Shown one piece after another: positions 61,112 through 64,000 of a stretch of DNA of 64,000 nucleotides. The notes beneath the pieces are model-generated. The model did no database searches. It was not told the origin of the DNA and saw only the letters and a list, made by a program, of their open reading frames with translations. Location: NCBI GenBank assembly GCA_018894105.1, contig CM032123.1, positions 6,387,001 through 6,451,000 on the forward strand, written 5' to 3'. The translations under genes were made by a program, and so were the position numbers. Source of the stretch: Jacaranda mimosifolia (taxonomy: Eukaryota; Streptophyta; Magnoliopsida; Lamiales; Bignoniaceae). Positions within the stretch are counted from its first letter, which is position 1, and every line of letters starts with the position of its first letter.

Positions 61112-61588
61112 TTATGAGAATATAGCAAGGATAGCTCCATCAAAGATATTTGCTGCATTGTTTGCAGCAATTCCATGGATTGGAATGTTTGAGGATTCAA
61201 CATTAGTATCATGGTTAACAGACTCATATTCAATTGCTGAACTTATAGTACCATTCGAATTATTTGTTGCAACATTGGCAACATTTTCGTCAGCTGAAAT
61301 ATTTGATGTTTCAACATAAGTATTATGATTACAGCACACAAAGTCCACTGTTGGAGCAATTGAAGTTTGTTCATTTGTTAAAATAATTGCATCACCTTGT
61401 CCGACATCACTCCTTGATATTGATTCGTTTGTATTTAACAAATCAACCTGGTCTACAGGTGTAAAGCGACTTCTATATTTGTCACGTCGGCTTTGAAGGA
61501 AAAGCGCTTTCTCTTCTCTAAACATTCTTTTATAAGAAAACCTAGCCCTTTCCCTATGCACTTTTCGTCGTTTCTCACCACGTTCCAT
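61112..61588 (-). CDS. N-terminal exon of the Helitron Rep/Hel gene
   Basis: A 158-residue open frame starts at an ATG (61588) just after an acceptor-like TTAG. It begins with a very basic stretch, MERGEKRRKVHRERARFSYK, followed by RMFREEKALFLQSRRDKYRS, typical of the nuclear-localising N-terminus of plant Helitron proteins. The rest is Asn/Ser/Thr-rich with a diverged internal duplication: CCNHNTYVETSNISADENVA NVATNN matches ESVNHDTNVESSNIPIHGIA NNAANI. The link to the next exon (60739) is not certain; about 330 bp of AT-rich DNA lies between and could be an intron. Confidence 0.55.
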   Translation of the reverse strand: MERGEKRRKVHRERARFSYKRMFREEKALFLQSRRDKYRSRFTPVDQVDLLNTNESISRSDVGQGDAIILTNEQTSIAPTVDFVCCNHNTYVETSNISADENVANVATNNSNGTISSAIEYESVNHDTNVESSNIPIHGIAANNAANIFDGAILAIFS

Positions 61589-62018
61589 AGCTAACAGTAA
61601 AGCACATATAAAAATTCTACAGATTCAAATAAGGAAAGATAAAAAGCAAACATGTATAACAAAATAAAACAAAAAGTATTGGAGTCTGCCACATCATAAA
61701 CAGCTACAAAAAACTTTAATATAAACAGAAAGAGGCAAACTAAAAGAATATTAAACAAATTAATTATAACAATCATTGAAAATTTTAAAATTTTGATACC
61801 TTAACAACATTTGCTAAAAAATTAAATAAAATGCAAAATTATTTAACCATTTGAAAAATAAGTAAACATACCAAAAAAACTCACAATAAATAACAGAATA
61901 ATTAACAACAGAAAAAAAAAATTCAATGTGAAAAATAGAAGCTAACTCAAAAATAAAGAGATCCTTTAGAATAAAAATAAAAAATAAATAAATAAAAAGA
62001 TGATTCACAATCATTACC

Positions 62019-62069
62019 TTAAGAAGCACATATTTTCTCCACCGAGCAAAATAGACCAAACAAAATCCC
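62019..62069 (-). other. Probable 5' leader exon of the Helitron Rep/Hel gene
   Basis: On the minus strand an acceptor-like TTTTTATGCAG is followed by GGATTTTGTTTGGTCTATTT, and the segment ends CTTAAG before GTAATGATT, a good donor. It would splice to the acceptor just before the start codon at 61588. It has no ATG in frame with the main exon, so it would be untranslated. Confidence 0.35.
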
Positions 62070-64000
62070 TGCATAAAAACAAAATAAATATATTAAACAA
62101 AACAACAACAAACATAAAGCAAATAAAAGAAGAAAATTGAATAAAAATACACAACTGAACATGAAGCATATAAACATATCATCAGTTGTTACTTATTCCA
62201 AAGCTATTCAGCAACAAAACTTTAAAAACAAAACCAACAGCAACTTTGGCTAATCAACAGCAAATAACAATCCGCCCAATTTTTCAATGACTATACACAT
62301 AAACATTATAATCATTAAATCATAAAACAACAATAGATCTACAAAGTAAAATCTTCCCTTCAATCCAACCAACAAAACTCAAGCAAAAACCAAAATTATA
62401 CTATAACACCTTAACATGCAAGCTAACAACTCCACATCTAAAATTCAAAACAACACAAAAAATCGCCACCATCAAAAAGAATTGAAACACACTAAAATAT
62501 GCAGCTTACTTAGAAAACAATATAAAAAACTGCTGAAACCTCTCTACCAAAAAATAAAAACAAACACTAAGAAATTGCAAAAAACAGAAATCATAAAAAC
62601 CAAAAAAACAATAATACATCAATGCGGCATATTTGCTTCCAACATTCCAAACAATAAGCATAAAAAGAATCAAGATTAATAGCAATTGAACAAAATAATC
62701 TTACTATACAACATTATATAATATGCAACAATAGTTTTTTTTGTTATCAAAGCTAAACAAGCAAATTTATATTGAATTCACTGCAACCCAAGTAACTATA
62801 ATCTTTCCTAAACATTTTAAATTAATATTTTCAACATTGTTATCGCCATAAAACAAACATCACAGAGTAAAAAATGTTTCAGAAAAAGAACAGAATAATT
62901 GATCATACCTTGTTGAAATTAAACCTCTTGCAAAACAAAATTCAAGATATCAATCCTATAAAAAACAAATAAACCAAAAAATTAAAAACAAGAAGCAATT
63001 TATCTTTCTATCAACATTCGTCAAAATATATCATATTGCTAACAAACACATACATCAATAGTAATAAAACACATACATCAATAGTAATAAAACAACCAAC
63101 AAACACATACATCAATAGTAATAAAACATAATGAACACTCGAACAAAATACAAATTAACAATGCAAACCTCCAAAGACATCAAAATAAGTTCTATACATT
63201 CATTAATACAAAACAAAAAAGCTAAAGAAGGACTTTAAAAAAAAAGTACAAACAATAGAAATATAGTGTGAATCAAAGAAAGCAAAAGTCAGATCATGCA
63301 CATCAGTTAAGAAAAGAGAATAATCCTTTTACATAAAAAAAGAAACTACAATGAAATCGATAAGAACAAAGAATAGGTCAGCCGAAAAAATCTCACTCTC
63401 TCACAAAAAGAGAACCTCCATTTCTAATGTTCAACCATTTATAAGTCTACAGAAAACAACAAACACTAACAAACATAAACCCAAAGGAAAAACAAATCGC
63501 AAGAAAAAAATCCGTTGCTTGGAAAAAACTCATAACCCAAAATACCAGAAAACTTCATGACATAAAAATATGCATAACAACGTTTTCATCAAAACACATA
63601 CAAAAAACATAAAACAACAGGAATAAGCAGAAAAACACGAAGAAAAAAACCTAAACAACAACCGACCTTCAACAGCAAGCCAAACCGCAAAAGAAAAAAT
63701 GAACTCCAAAGACATCTACAAAGGGCAAAAAACAAGTTTCTTAGGTAAGTACAAAAACATGAATTTAAAAAACAAGGGAATAGTGGGCTTCCAACAAAAC
63801 CTTCCCTGTGCAAAAGAAATGCAGCCATGCCTATTCTGTACGAGCGATAGTGAGACTGGAAGAGAGCAACACATATGATTTTTTTTCCCAACCCAATATT
63901 TTCTTTCGATCAAGACTACAAGAAGACGACAACCACTCCCCCAGAATTTAGAAACATACACACCTACTCCTTCGCCAAAAGCCCCAATTCCAGGACCTTC
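62070..64000. other. A-rich 5' part of the Helitron, no gene seen
   Basis: The plus strand is strikingly A/C-rich (T/G on the minus strand), dense in AAACAAC, AACAAACA and CATACATCAATAGTAATAAA repeats (three copies at 63050-63125). Open frames on both strands arise from this composition and match nothing I know. On the minus strand T-rich leader and intron sequence of the Rep/Hel gene is the likeliest reading. No Helitron 5' TC end was recognised. Confidence 0.45.
63048..63128. repeat. Short tandem repeat ACACATACATCAATAGTAATAAA
   Basis: The phrase CATACATCAATAGTAATAAAAC occurs three times (from about 63050, 63070 and 63105), with AACCAACAA inserted before the last. It is a local tandem duplication in the A-rich leader region. 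Confidence 0.8.

Larger units (their letters stand above)
36325..64000 (-). mobile_element. Very large Helitron, 3' end at 36325, 5' end beyond the window
   Basis: On the minus strand CTAG at 36328-36325 is followed by host T, and about ten bases before it lies a hairpin of about six pairs with one bulged base (arms at about 36337-36342 and 36348-36354), the form of a Helitron 3' end. All coding sequence from here to the right edge is on the minus strand and includes the two functions that define plant Helitrons, Rep/helicase and RPA. Between RPA and the 3' end lies a fourfold array of a B3-like gene. No 5' TC terminus was recognised before 64000, so the element is at least 27.7 kb, including a later CACTA and TRIM insertion (about 2.1 kb). 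Assigning the 3' end and the array to the same element as the Rep/helicase is inference from strand and order. Confidence 0.6.

Noticed and set aside
62416..63961. Several Lys/Asn-rich plus-strand and Phe/Leu-rich minus-strand frames
   Set aside because: Products of the A/C-rich strand bias in the Helitron leader region.

Overview
This window looks like repeat-rich, AT-rich nuclear DNA from a flowering plant, probably a eudicot. The evidence is a plant-type subtilase, an Ole e 1/PAC-type cell-wall protein fragment, a Ty1/copia element with a Met-tRNA primer site, TRIM, CACTA, hAT, Mutator-like and Helitron elements, and B3-like domains. I cannot name the species. I saw no rRNA, tRNA, CRISPR or bacterial feature. 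No coding sequence is convincingly intact; every gene I recognise carries stops or frameshifts.

Layout. 1-468 is one end of a CACTA element that continues off the left edge. 3095-3712 is a hAT MITE with an 8-bp target duplication. 5482-9543 holds three broken genes on the minus strand: a Tyr/Ser/Arg-rich protein with a 234-bp internal repeat, an Ole e 1-like fragment, and a nearly full-length subtilase with two frameshifts. 12.6-24.8 kb has no cellular gene. It contains a Mutator-like element with ~220-bp inverted repeats (13339-14795), a probable MITE, a solo LTR (15557-18786, duplication GGAGA) and a hAT element with a second hAT-like element nested in it (22083-23532).

24780-29391 is a non-autonomous Helitron on the minus strand, split by a second solo LTR (26424-29240, duplication AAAAT, opposite orientation to the first). 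29520-35767 is a degraded copia element with two LTRs; its reverse transcriptase/RNase H junction is split by a hAT element (33610-34856, duplication ATCCAGGC).

From 36325 to the right edge everything fits one very large Helitron read on the minus strand. In its 5'-to-3' order it holds a spliced leader, a Rep/helicase gene (61.6-56.3 kb), an RPA70-like gene (56.26-53.9 kb), and then four diverged copies of one multi-exon gene (units D, C, B, A; 53.25-36.99 kb). Each copy has a conserved N-terminal domain, a B3-like domain and two C-terminal blocks I do not recognise. A hairpin followed by CTAG closes the element at 36325. A CACTA element (48575-50290, duplication CGT) and a TRIM (51233-51656, duplication ATCTT) landed in it later.

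Rep/helicase and RPA are the replication machinery known for plant Helitrons. The amplified B3-like family downstream of them is the unusual part and the best candidate here for something undescribed. All four copies have inactivating changes, so this copy of the system is dead; living relatives would have to be sought elsewhere.
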